From NCBI RefSeq assembly GCF_034702125.1, contig NC_085876.1, forward strand, positions 29,178,079-29,242,078: a DNA stretch of 64,000 nucleotides. The letters run 5' to 3'. Source of the DNA: Engraulis encrasicolus. Taxonomy: Eukaryota; Chordata; Actinopteri; Clupeiformes; Engraulidae. The translations under genes were made by a program, and so were the position numbers. Below are positions 1 through 31,300 of this stretch, piece by piece. A model generated the notes under the pieces. That model ran no database searches, was not told the DNA's origin, and was given only the letters and a program-made list of their open reading frames with translations. Each line of letters starts with the position of its first letter. Position 1 is the stretch's first letter.

Positions 1-29
1 TACTTAAAAATATATATTTTTGTCTTTTT

Positions 30-182
30 GACTTTTTTTGCGATAGTACAGTGAAGATGGTAACAGGACGCGATAGGAGAGAGAGAGATGGGGAAGGGCC
101 GGTAAAAGACCTGGGCCGGGAATCGAACCTGGGTCGGCCACATAGTAGATGAGTGCCTTACCGTTAGGCTACGGTAGGGCCA
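30..182 (-). mobile_element. tRNA-derived SINE
   Basis: Read on the minus strand it starts GGCCCTACCGTAGCCTAACG, has a box-B-like GGTTCGATTCC, then a C/T-rich body and an A-rich tail. Same family as 6086-6206 and 34952-35122. Confidence 0.75.
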
Positions 183-226
183 CTTCAAAAGATTGTAAAT
201 GTTTCCTCCTCCTGTCTCTTGTCTAG

Positions 227-18263
<18,037 letters not shown>

Positions 18264-19165
18264 AACCACCTCGTCGTGTCTGGAGGTTCATCTACTATGA
18301 ACTTCACACGTCCTCTGTGTTCCTGTGTTTGAACGCCAGGCTCCTCAAAAGAGTGTAGTCTGGAGATGTTTTTTTGCTACAAAGTAATATTGTTTTTGAT
18401 GTATGTCTTTTTACAAACTGAAGATTGTATCATGTTTCAAAAAACATTTTCTGAACAAAAATGTTTAAAAACAAACATTCCTCAACTCTTGTGTAAATTA
18501 ATTTGAACTTTGTTTGCTCTGAAAATTTTTCATCTTGAAGTGAATAATCCAAATTGCAAATGATTATATAAATATGATCAATATGAATATAAATATGTTG
18601 CTTTTTATAAACATACTGTAGTCTATTATCAGTTGTAGTTAGGGAAAAAGCATAAAGGGAAAGGTATAATTTAAAAAAAGAAAAGATGAAGATGAAAAGG
18701 AGATTTTGTCCTTTAAAATTTAGATGTGTAGTAGATCTTATAAAATATATTTTTCACCAAGTTATTGTCCTAATGTGTATGAAGTACTGCATATCATATG
18801 CATCTGGCAGGGGCACGTGATGGTGCTTAAAACGATTGCAGACACACGCAGGCACGGTCTACATTTAATCTGTATGGATGTCATGTGTAAACTTCAAGCC
18901 TTGTTTGACAAGTTGAACTCTGGCAAGAGTATGCCAGCCCAGCCCTGAAAAGGGATTATCTTGTGAACATGACACGTCTATGGATAACTTTCCTCTACTA
19001 TGCCATGCCATTTGGCAGACAAATGGACAAGATTTGTTCATAAAGTGACAGGCATACCCCTGAGGGTAAAGGGCATGAAGGTATCTGTGGAAGATTACGG
19101 CATAACAAATCTAGAAGAAGAAGTTTAGCCAATTTGGATTGGAGCCAATTTTTGGTCCCCTAGGG

Positions 19166-19373
19166 CAGTGTTTCCCAACCTTTTTTGTCTTGCGTACCCC
19201 CTAAGCCTCTTAGTTGTGCCATGAGTACCCCCTAATTAATTTTCTATATCATTTTCTCTGTCCTGATGTGGCTGCTCCATACATTTGTTATAATCATAGC
19301 ACTTTTCCAAGTACCCCCTGCAGTGTGCTCGCGTACCCCTAGTGGTACACGTACCCCTGGTTGGGAAACACTG
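19166..19373. mobile_element. hAT-type MITE
   Basis: Ends CAGTGTTTCCCAACC and GGTTGGGAAACACTG, 8-bp duplication CCCTAGGG; same family as 5275-5484. Confidence 0.9.
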
Positions 19374-19439
19374 CCCTAGGGGAAATTCTTTCTCTGCACT
19401 TTATCCCATTTGGACTAGTGAATCACATTGAAGTACACT

Positions 19440-19602
19440 CACTAGTCCGTAGCAGTGGGCTGCCTGCTGAGCGGCGCCCGGGGAGCAGTGTGGGGGTTAA
19501 GTGCCTTGCTCAAGGGCACTTCAGCCGTGGTCCGGTCAGGCATTGAACCGGGAACCCTTGGGTTGCCAACCCAGTGCTCTAACCACTGAGCCACGACTGC
19601 CC
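19440..19602 (-). mobile_element. tRNA-derived SINE, reverse
   Basis: Reverse box-B-like GCATTGAACCGGGAACCC and box-A-like end; includes the GAAGTGCCCTTGAGCAAG complement shared by several copies here. Confidence 0.65.
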
Positions 19603-21059
19603 ACATTAATACTTACATTAATATAGTTTACCCCTGAAGTACAGATCCTTTCCAAAAAAAATAGAATATTATTTATGTCCATAATTCCATTAAAAGGTTA
19701 AACTTTAATAGATTATGATGCATTGACCATATTTTGATTCTAAATGGGGTTCTAGCTCTGGTGAGTTATATTGCTCATATCACCTAAACCTTGTGCTCAT
19801 TTATAACCCACCATAACCGACTTTATAACTTTCCTAACAAGTCGGAATTTATTTGAAAAATTATCTGTGTTAAAAAACCCTGCAAATGCCTTGACCATGC
19901 CTGTCCTCGTGTGCTAGGCTCCCAAAAGGAATTCTTGGCTTTGTTTCGTTATGCAAAATGCATTTAGTTACAGTCAACAGACACTTCCATCAAAGAATAT
20001 GAGCTTTATTGCCTGTGATGGTCAAATAAATCGAATCTCAAATGAAGTAGTCCGGATTCAAAGCACGAAAGACAACAAATTTATTGGCGCCAATGAATCC
20101 ATGATAGAAAAAGATTTTTTCAAGTCCTGTCCTGTCCTGTCCCTGTCGTTTCTTTTGTTTGTTTGTTTGTTTTGTTTTAACGCTGGAAGCTTAAACTATG
20201 TAAAAATAAGTACTTGTTAGAGTGCAGTTAAATTCAGTGGTACTATACTTGTTACAGGATATGTTTCCTTTTTTATTGTGTTAAACATATTGTACATAAA
20301 TAGAATGGTTAAATAATGTTTGACCACCTAATTAAGTATGGACAAAATTAAGTAATATTCATTATCGATAATTCATAGGAAAATAACAGTGTGCTTTGGT
20401 GCTTAACTGATTGTCTTGCTTAGGGATGTTGAAGTTAAAACAAATATGGAAACGGCTACCACCCAAACCACCGCCCCACACCCTGGGTATATCTGGCCTC
20501 AATAACACATTATTATTTTTGCAGTGCATACACTATTGTAGGGATGACAAAATAATGACAATGAAATAGTTACTTCATTTAGTGGCACATCTATTACAGA
20601 TCCTGTAGGAAATAAAACTTACAAAAACATTACAAGTATTTGTGTAAGACTTAAAACTGGCCCAACCACTCCAGGTCAAGGGTAAAACAAAACTACGATT
20701 TTTTTCATGAAACCATGAGAATGTCAACAAAATTGACAAGGTAGACATATCCAGGTAGACATATACGCTTAGCCTTAGGCCATCCATTTCCACTTCATTT
20801 CCTCTTCTGCCACTTGTTGTGTCTTCAGCTGTGAGAACGCTCCTCGAAGGGGAACACGGGTCCATCAACCACATCCGGTGTGGAAAGTGCACAATAAAAA
20901 AAGCACCAGTTTGATGACAAACTATAATAACATTGTGAAATGTAAAAAAGATAAAATCCCTTCAAAGTCCACCAATAGTAACAGGCCTCACCGAGGCTTC
21001 AAGTGAAACCTTCATGTGAAACCCTTCATTGAAGTCCTCTGCAGTGAAAACTATGCATG

Positions 21060-21290
21060 TCCACAGGATGAGGTAGGGGCTGTCATGGGGGATCCTGCAT
21101 CCCCTTCACTTTATACTACTTTACACGTCCTGGGTGTGGTGGGGGAATCAGACTCCACTTCTTGCTGCCTTCAGGTACAGTTCACTTCACATGGGTGTGG
21201 TGGGGGAATCAGTCCCCTTCTCACTTCAAGTACGGTCCACTTCTTGGGTGTGGTGGGAGAATCCGTCCCCCCTTCTCACTTCAGGTACTG
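21060..21290. repeat. About 65-bp tandem repeat at the ADCK5 stop
   Basis: Units with GGGTGTGGTGGGGGAATC and CTTCAGGTAC repeat three to four times; the last one is the true ADCK5 C-terminal codons, so the 3' UTR begins with copies of the exon's final bases. Confidence 0.7.
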
Positions 21291-21378
21291 GTATACTTCC
21301 TGGTCCAGTGTGATGAGGCCCAGAAAGGAGAGGAATCGAAGCACAGATCGCGTCACGCTCATCATCACCATCTCCGTC
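21276..21378 (-). CDS. adck5: ADCK5 exon 14, stop
   Basis: Acceptor CCAACAG; encodes [20 protein letters not shown] then [13 protein letters not shown] and TGA at 21278-21276. The C-terminal YQYL matches the family. A roughly 65 bp tandem repeat reuses the last exon bases in the 3' UTR. Confidence 0.9.
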
Positions 21379-23423
21379 CTGTTGGGATACACAACACAGT
21401 ACCGTACGATCACAATACAGTACAATACAGACCAGTGGCGGCTGGTAGTCTGTCAAACAGGGGAGGCTGTTCAATTACAATATGTCCAGAACGCAAAAAT
21501 AAAGGGGGGGGGGGGGGATTTTGACACACATCTTACATTGGTCCTGAGCCACATATGGCCTAACACACTAAAGGACTCTTGTTGAAACAAATTTGTTAAT
21601 CATTAATCATTATCCCCCTTATAGCCCATTCATATGGAAATGTTTTTTATTATTATTATTATTATTATTATCATTAGGCCTACCTCCGCCACATAATGAT
21701 GTGATTTAGTTTGCCTTCGTTGTCTTTGTTCATTACTGGGTGCACGGCTTAACTTACCACTAGAGGTCGCAAAATCTTTAATTATTTACCAGACATTGCC
21801 AACACAGAGTAGGAAACAAGGACTCGCCCACACTCTCGGGACTTGGCAGTTAACCAGTTGATCAGACACCACGAAAGCTCAAAAGAAACGGTTGTTCTTC
21901 CCTACCTTTTTCACCAAGTCAATATTAGGCAGTGCTCTGCTCTGCTCCTTGATATTCATTTTCTCCTCATAAGGACGACTGGAATTCGCCAGAATTTAAT
22001 CCACAATGCTTTGCATTTTGCATAGCTCTCTAGCTTTCTTGCAAGCTAGCCCTAACGAAAAGTAGGCAACTTCAACTTTTGAATTGGGAGATTAAAAAGG
22101 ATAAGGACATGCCACTATTAAGACTTTATTCGCAACACTAGTGTCACTAGGTTTACAAGAATATGTACACAAAACTGGAGTACACCGCAATGAATAGCTT
22201 CCCCACTGGTTACCACGACGAAACTTCTCAGTCAAATTAATAACATATCCGCATTTCGATATGAAATCAACTACTGTAGCCTACTGACACGGGGTTCACC
22301 CAATCACAAGTCGGAGCTCCAGTCTCCGGTCCCTCCCCCCTCCTCTCTCTTCTCCATTCACTCCCAGTGAGGCTCAGTCTCAAAATCAAAAAAATTTCAC
22401 GGCAATAGCCAATGACCGTTTAGCATTTTGCCATTGAAAAATCGTACAATCCCACATGCCATTGAAGTCCATTGAGACTCGACTCGCTTGCGTTGTCATG
22501 AGCGGAAAAAAACTCGTGCGAGCCTCGGGATCTTATAACAGATTGGTTTCATCTCTAAGTTGAGCACATGCATTTTCTATGGAGCTGGGTCTGAAATAGC
22601 AATGTTATTAAGTTGTGTAAAGCATTAGTTTACATACTATTCTCCGTGATTTTGGACAGGAGGCGCCTCCCTTGTACTCAAAGAGGAACCGCCTCTGATA
22701 CAGACAGTACAAGGGGTGAATTGTCAAAGGGTTCACGATTCAATGTGCATCACACGACAAAGCATCCAACCGACTCCAAGGTATAGATGAGAGTCAAACC
22801 ACAAATGCAATGCAGTAACTGCATATACATTTATGCAGCAAGTTATGAATACGAAATTTGTCTTCAGTTTCACCACAGAAATACAAACATTTAAAAACAA
22901 TAATCCCACAAAACACAATCAAGCATTCAAACAATGCACTTGTACAAAGCAGAAGTAATTAGCACTAGTACTAGTACTAATTACTTGCCGTGTCAGCAAG
23001 GTTTCACATCCTGACTACATTGTTTACCATGTATGGGGAAAGCGCAGCTCAGCCATTAGCTTGGCTGTGTGTGTACCTCAGAACTGCAGCCCATTACAAA
23101 ATGCAGTCCATTTACCTCAGAGCAGGGGACTTCCGGCAATGGCTGCCACGAGCATGGCTGTGTGGTGAGTGAGCTCGGCCTAAACTAAAATCAGCCTAAA
23201 CTCGATAGAGATGGCATAAAGATCAATGTCGTTAGTGTCTGTAGCTGTAATGTGGATAATGAGTGGAGGAACCGGTTACCTCAGAGCGAACTCGAACTTG
23301 AGGCTCTCCCAGGACATCCAGAGCCAACGGAATAGAGCCAAGCTGGGCAGCATCCGGGCCTCGTCCATCTGGATCTTCCCCCAGCCGCGCACCGCACTGA
23401 AACCAACACGCACACGCACACGC

Positions 23424-23484
<61 letters not shown>

Positions 23485-25383
23485 GGGCAGGCGCAACACC
23501 AGGGAATGCAAGCATTTTACACCTGTGTACTTTTATATCACTATACAAAGCAAGGTTATTACAGGTTTATAACTAGGTTTAGGTCAAATGAAGAAACATT
23601 TTTTTTCCTCTTGGGAGGAGTTGGACGTCAAATGTGATGACTCACCGAGCAAAAACTCCAACCAAATGTTTTGACTAAAATAAGTATCCTCAGACATCCC
23701 AAGCCCGACCCAAACTGTACAGTACAGTGCTGTAAACAATGTTACATGTTATTAATAAACTGCACCTCTTGGCCATGATGAAGTATCTGTCCATGGGGGC
23801 TCCCAGCGTGATGTTGATGCTGTTATGCTGTATTATTATTGTAATTATTTTATTATTAATAATAATAGTTAATAATTGTATTTATTAATAAGCTGCACAT
23901 CTTGGCCATACATTATATTTATTATTATTAATAAACTGCACCTCTTGGCCATGATGACATATTGGTTGATTCGGGCTCCAAGTGGGATGTTGATGCCGTT
24001 AGATTGTATAATAACTATTAATTAACTTTACCTCTGCCGTATACTATGTTATATTTATTATTGTTAATAAACTTTACCTCGGGGGCGCTGTGGCGCAGCG
24101 TGCTAAGCTCCCCACATTTGGGCTTACATTGCCCATGGGACCCCGGTTCGAGTCCGACCGGGGTCATTTCCCAGCCCTGCCCCATCTCTCTCTCCCAATC
24201 ATTTCCTGTCAACTCTCACACTGTCCTGTAATAATAAAGGCCAAAAAGCCCTAAAAAAATACTTTAAAAAAATAAACTTTACCTCTTGGCCATGATAAAG
24301 TATCGGTCGACGGGCGCCCCCAGGGTGATGTTGATGCTGCGCACAGTGTTGATGTTCCTGAACACCAGCAGCATGGGGCGAGGCAGATCCTTCAGGACGC
24401 GCATCACGCTGTCAAAGTGGTGAGCCGCCATGTCGCGCATGTACGCCGTCTCCTCGCGACTCAGGATGTTGCCGAGTGCCAGTTCCCGCATGTTGATTGG
24501 CCGCTGTAGCAGCATCTCGCAGAACAGGAAGTAGTCTGCGGAGGGAGGAGAGTAAGCATTATATTACATTAGATTAGATTATAGTAGTTTGGGGAGGGAG
24601 GAGAGTAAGCATATTAAATTATATTACATTATATCATAATATGTTATATTACATTACAGTAGTCTGAGGAGAGAGGAAATTAAGCATTACATTACGTATG
24701 TTATATTATATATATATTATATAACCATATATTACAGGGTGTCTACAGGTTTGACCAAGTCAAAATTAAGACATTTTAAGACTTTTCAATACCATTTTCC
24801 AAATAAAATTAAAACCAACTCGCGGCGTTTACAGATTTTAGCAAGTCAAAATAAAGACATTTTAAGACTTTTCAATACCATTTTCCAAATGAAATTAGGA
24901 CCAACTATGAAGCACAAAAACCAATTGGTTATTTACATTAATGTAGCCGTTTGAAAACACAAAACTATACACAATGAAACTTTACACTAAATAAAATTCA
25001 ATAATGCGTTCTAAATTACACTACATGGCTACAACTCCCGATTTCCGTCGCGAAGTTCATCACATGGCTGACATAATTATTCCTCCCTAAATTAAGCTCC
25101 ACAAATTTAAGACATTTGGGTTGAAAATTTAAGACAAAATAAGACTTTTCAAGAGTGTCAGTAAATGCAAGAAAAGGACTGGGTTTGGAACAACTACCCC
25201 CGAAAACGCATAACAAAGCAGCAACAACAATATAAAAAACATAACAAAACAACACAACACAGCAAAATAAACAAACGACTTGGGCCTGACCTTTAACCCC
25301 TAAGTGCCTGGAATATCTCTCCATTCCCGCGTCATCCCGCAAGATAATGGCACGCCACAGCTTACACAAGGCCACCCGGTCAC

Positions 25384-25418
<35 letters not shown>

Positions 25419-28309
25419 GGTGAGGAGTGTAAGAGATAATGGTGCTCCATAACTTCAGCAAGAATACTCTGTCACTATCAGAAGGAGGGAATCGCAAGGA
25501 CAAGTGCCAGATAGTCAGTCAGCCAGAGAGAAGAAAACTGAAAGAGAGAAAGCGCTGACACAACATTTATCTCTAAAACCCTCAGGGCAATATCATTACT
25601 ACTGTGTAATTATTGGGAATACACCCAAGTATTCCTAAAATAAAATACCTGTGTGCAATATCAAGTCAGCAAGCAACTGATTTATAAGGCCTAAAGGGAA
25701 GTTGCTAAAATTATTAACACAAACAAGACAAACAAGTCAGAAGCTCATAAAAAATGTCAGTGTGCCAAATAACAACATCATTCTGGCTACAGGTAAAAAC
25801 ACAGTAGTTCTAGTAGTACTGCAGCTACTACAGCTTCTACAAACCACAGCAAAGACGCAACTGGAGCCATTTAAGCCCTGGCAGTCTGCTGCCATCTTGC
25901 AAATAAATACAAAATAAAAACCTTTATTTATAATTTGAAGCAGCACACAGGTGTCTTACAGACTTTGTTTCTGCCTTCAATGATGCAGGTCACTGGCCTA
26001 CATACAGTATATGGACAGCAGGCTTCTATAGAACTCAGTTTTGAAGCATCTGCGATTCATCTACGAGAATACCTCCACCCCAAATTTCTGGAAGCGTACC
26101 TTAGCAATGCTGAGAACAAGTGCTAGCATTAGCCCCACCCGCCAGCGGCCGAAATTATTTTTGCCTGCGAGTGAGTCTAGCCTCAGACAATGCCTCAGGC
26201 CCTGAAACTGTCGGACCAATCACAATGCAGGAAATTTGTTTTGAATCTTTGGATGCAAATCGGGTGGGGTTTTGGTCAGAGCGTTGGCCTAAAGGCACAG
26301 ACACGGCTTGAAAAACAACGGATTGATGCCATCAACAATCTTTCGATGTCTCATTGATCGGGGCCAGACTAATGTTCACACTTAATCTCACACTTCAGAT
26401 TTTGCCAGGCTGCCAATTAACAACACTCATTGGTCATTTAAACAATTTAATAGCTCTCTAAAATAAAGGGTCAGCCTGCAAAAAATATTTGGGTAGTTCG
26501 AAACAGACAGGAAACTACCGTTCGAACGAAACAGAGTAGACTCGGCAAGAATTTTAAAAGGAGATACATTGTTTCAAGTCTTTCATGGAGATGAATGAGC
26601 AATGGTGCTCGACTATTTCCTTGTTCCTCCCAAAAATTGTCTCATGTCTCACCACTGCCCATTTCTTCACTGTTGAATCGAATGTCCGCTGTCCATATAC
26701 ACTATCTAGGTCAGTGATGCAGGATGATCTCTTTCAGCCCCTCTGAGCCGCTTAATTGGGTAATTCAAGCTAGTGGGTAAAAAAGCTAAACTGTAGCCAT
26801 GCTGCTGTCTACATGCTACTGTCACATCAGTGTGCTCCCACAAAGGCTTTTTATTCATTCACTTCATTGATGACTTTTCATGGGGTAGTGTATTATGAAC
26901 TTTGTTCCTACGTTTTACTACTGTGCTTTACCATTCACTGAGATTACTCACAGAACTCAATAAATGTATCAATGCACAAGTCAGTGTGTCAAATGACATG
27001 CATTTGCAGCTAGTACATGTTAAAACACATCTCTGCACTGTGAAGCGCTGCAGCTTAAAGATCGCCTCTCAACGTAATTTAATTAATATTGCCGTGTTCC
27101 CAATTGTTATTGAATGTGTTACGCGTTGGTCCTGTTTTAAAAAACGTTCTGGTTGCTTTGTTTCAAGACGTTTTTGCAAGCTGGCAAGGTGGCTTGTGGA
27201 GAAACGAGAGAGTGTTCCGTGTTTCTCGTGGAAATGCGTCTCTGATTGGCTCACTCCTCCTGCTCTCAAAGAAACGCGTCTCTGATTGGCTCAGTCCTCC
27301 AGCTCCTGGAGAGAATGTAATGGGAAACAGAGTCGCCACTTCCCCGGGTGGTACTGCACTATAGGGGCGCCAACGGAGGCGTGCAGGCTCCATTCAGGGC
27401 TGTGCTCTTTCGACAGCGACCCCTAGGCGAGCTGTAGGCACGGAGCAACCGGAGTGAGCAGGCTTTATGTATGAGGCTTTGTGCTGTGTGTGTACCTGAG
27501 AGTAGCAACCAGCTGATAGCTAAGCTAAGCTATGTTTCGGGCCACCAGACGTTGCTTGTTTTGAAAACAAGCAGAAAAAAATTACTCGACATGTTTTTAG
27601 ATAAATGGGTCGATATAAACCTTTGTGGGCAACGCCTTCTTTCGACGTGACGAAACACAGAAAGGCTTTCGTGATTCGCTCGTTTCTCTGCATTATTTAT
27701 GTAAATTGGGAAACACCGGGAAACACAGCCAGGAGAGTTGACGCACCGCTATGAGAGCCTTGCAAGTGAGTTTAACTTGGGGTGACCGTCCGATCTTCGA
27801 AAGGAGTGAGTAAAACTGAGTTTTATCGGAAGTTGGCCTTTAAATAAACCCCAGCAGCGATGCAACTGGATCCATTTAAGCCCCTGAGGACACGCTAGAC
27901 TGGGTGTGTGCTAATCGCCTCAACAAAATCTAACCTAAAATGTTTGCATCAGTGAGCTTCAACAAAACCTTTTTATTTATACTTAGTATCGTGCTTCATT
28001 AAAAATAGATGCATGCAGATACTTCATTGACTTTATATTTCTATTTATTTTACTGTTTTGTTTTTCTGCAACTAGAAGACATGACCCACGGTTTGTGTAC
28101 TCAGGTACACAGCTGAGTACTAAGGTACTGAGGTACTCTGCTGTGCGTGCGTGCGTGCGTGTGTGTGTTACCGTTTTGCTGGGGTAATCATAGGTGTGTG
28201 TATGTGTCTTGCTAAGGTACTCATAGACGTTTGTGTGTGTGTGTGTGTGTAACCATGGGGTAATCATAGAGGCGTGTGTATATGTCTTGCTGAGGTACTC
28301 ATAGACGTA

Positions 28310-28386
<77 letters not shown>

Positions 28387-31300
28387 GCGTGTGTGTGTGT
28401 GTGTGTGGTACCGTTTGCTGAGGTACTCATAGAGTCCGTGGTCCAGGAGAACCAGCTCAGCCGTCTTGTCAGGACCCTTACGCACCAACACTGCAATGCA
28501 CACACACACACACACACACGCACACGCGCACACACGCACACGCGCACACACACGCGCGCACACACACGCGCGCACACACACACCTTTAGAAAAACATGTA
28601 GTGGCCTTGGCTGACAGTCATACACTTTCCAGCAGGGTGATGCAGATACAGTTCTGAGAAACAGAAATAGTGAGGAAATAAACATATCACGGCAGTTTGG
28701 CCTTGTCGTGTACAGTACAAAGGCACCAGTTTGTCTAGTGACGACCGAGCAGTGACCTCAAGCAAATATCATCCATTTCAGTGTTTTAGCATTTGGTTAG
28801 TGCCAATTTCCATCCCTGACAAACTAAAACACACACGCACACGCGCACACATACACACTTTACCATTTCCAGGGTGTGGATCAGCATGGATGAATCCCGT
28901 GTAAAATATTTGCTCTGCAAACGTCCGTATAAGCTTATCTGCTGTCTAAAACATAAACAGAAAAAAAGGGGATAAACAAACACATTTATCAGCATTTTAC
29001 AGTAACTCCTTTCATGGTAATTACAGCAGGTAACAGCACTTACACAGCAGGGGTGGGAAGCCTTTTTCATTCAAGGTCACTTCGTATTTTATTTAGTCCT
29101 CCAAGGACTGTACTATGAACACGGACCAAGATTTCCCCCTGCATTTTAGGCCAATACTAAAGGCAGCCACCTTTACAATTGACCCCACCTTCACTATGTC
29201 CCCTTAAAATACATCTTAATTCCTGAGTTGCAGTTGACGTCATAGTTGACGTCATTGACTGCTGGTGGTGATCTACTGCTGCTGGTGGGCGACCTGGGAT
29301 TGGAGCCATTGAATCCCATTCAAAAATATTTTTTTTCGAACAGCCACAGAATATTTTGAATTAGACCTCGCCCACCATTTCAAATTTGCGCGCTCCCGTG
29401 ATGGGGGATGCTGACGTAACTGCAACCCAAGAATTGTATTGCAAATGTAATTTCTAAGATTGCTTTTCATGTGAAATCATGTGTGTGACACATTTCATGC
29501 ATGTCAAGTGCATGCATGTGCAACATTAAAATTATATCGCGGGCAGAGAAAAATGGTCTCACAGCCTTACGAACTGTAAATGGCCCCCAGGCCATAGGTT
29601 ACCCATGATTTACAGTTACATTATGTAATTCCACTCTCCCTTGGGGTGAGAGTTAGGTATGTACCGTCACCGTGTAAATCCATAATACTGCATGCTGATA
29701 CATGTGGATGCAGTAACAAAAAAAGAAACGGTCACATAAAGCGCTAACTCATGAAAACATTTGTAACCCTAATAATTGACAATAAAGCCAGTACAGAAGT
29801 ACAGGGAAGCCAGGGTACATGTAAAACGCTGCTACTGAGTAAAGGAGACAGCAAAGTCAGTATACATGTGCAATAAATCTAATGTACATATGTGTGTATT
29901 TACAGTTAAGGCAGTACACATGTATAAAGCTAGTGAATATTTACAGTAAAGCTTGTGTATATTTACAGTAAAGGCAATATGTATTAACAGTAAAGTGTAT
30001 GCACATTTACAGTAAATGTAGTATATATTTACAATAAAAGCAGTATATACTTACAGTCTAGTGTATGTATATTTGCAGTAAATGTAGTATATATTTACAA
30101 TAAAGGCAGTATATATTTACAGTAATGCTAGTGTATACTTACATCCTTCAGACTGAGGCCTTGTCTCCTGATCTCCTCCACGTCGTTGATTTTACAGCCT
30201 TCACAAAACTCGGCAGTCAGAACCCTCTGCAAGAGGAGACACACTCGTTAGCAAACACAGTCACAGTCAGCAGACGCACACAGACACACAAAGACACACA
30301 CAGTCAGCAGACACACACTAACACACTAACACACACACACACAAACACACGCACGCACACACACACACTCTATATCGTATTTACATTACTGGTGTAGTCC
30401 CAGAAGACCTTGGGCACCACGATGAAGTCGAAATGTTTCAGTTCTTCAGCACAGCGCTCCGAGTTCTTCCCCTCATTCACAAAGTCCAGCTCCTGGGCCA
30501 GAGTGCCTTTCAGATCCTACAGAGCAACGGTTGTGAACAAACACACAAACAAACAATAAACAAGTCCAGGGGGTAATTCTATGAACATGGTTAAGCGAGA
30601 AACCTGGCTAAGCTAACCTAAAAGAAGTGGTAAACCCGCTAAAATATGGCCCACTGGTGTCATTTAGTTACAGAAATGAGGCCTGTAGGCTCAGCTATTA
30701 GATGATTTACCACTACCTCAAGGTTAAGTTAGCCTAGTTTACTACTAAACCAGGTTCTTGGAACACTCCTGTGCACAGGCCTTCAGGGAGGCAGGGGCAG
30801 GTGAGAGCCAGACTAACTTGATTGGGGAGAGAAAAATCAGAAAACCGCAACCATTTTCATTCAGGGTGGTATGTGGAGCTTTCTTACAGGACTAAAACAG
30901 CGAATGCTGAAAACACTCAGGTTTCATGGATTATGTTAGGGACACTGGCGGTGTTCTCTTGTCTTGAATATGAGCTGCGTTGAGCAACAGCTTGACAAGT
31001 TCATCTGTCCAACACTATGCCATTAAAAAAGCAAATAGCTACTGTGCACCTCACTGAAGTAGGCCTACTGGTAATACTCTAAGGCCCTCCGCACATTGGT
31101 TCCAACAGCACCGCGGAGCACTTTAGACACAATTCCAACCCCCGCACACAATTTCATCACAGCAGAGAATGGATAGTCAATGGGTGGCTCCGACAAAATA
31201 GAACTCGTCTCTAATCGGCAGCTGACATCCATGCCGTTGTATTGAAAACAATGGAATCAAACTTTTGCGGAGAAATGCTCTGCACTTTGTCAGAGCCGGT

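Larger units (their letters stand above)
18264..21275. other. CPSF1/ADCK5 convergent interval with both 3' UTRs
   Basis: Non-coding. The first several hundred bases are AT-rich and probably CPSF1 3' UTR. It also holds a hAT MITE (19166-19373) and a reverse SINE tail (19440-19602). On the minus strand an AATAAA lies at 20277-20272, about 1 kb past the ADCK5 stop, and is a possible poly(A) signal. No further gene was recognised. Confidence 0.6.

Noticed and set aside
21016..21585. 189-residue open frame on the + strand
   Set aside because: It overlaps ADCK5 exon 14 on the other strand and a 65-bp tandem repeat; no family resemblance.
24079..24260. tRNA gene
   Set aside because: Box A and B are present but the cloverleaf is incomplete, and the same sequence with an AATAAAGGC tail occurs at several places: a SINE.
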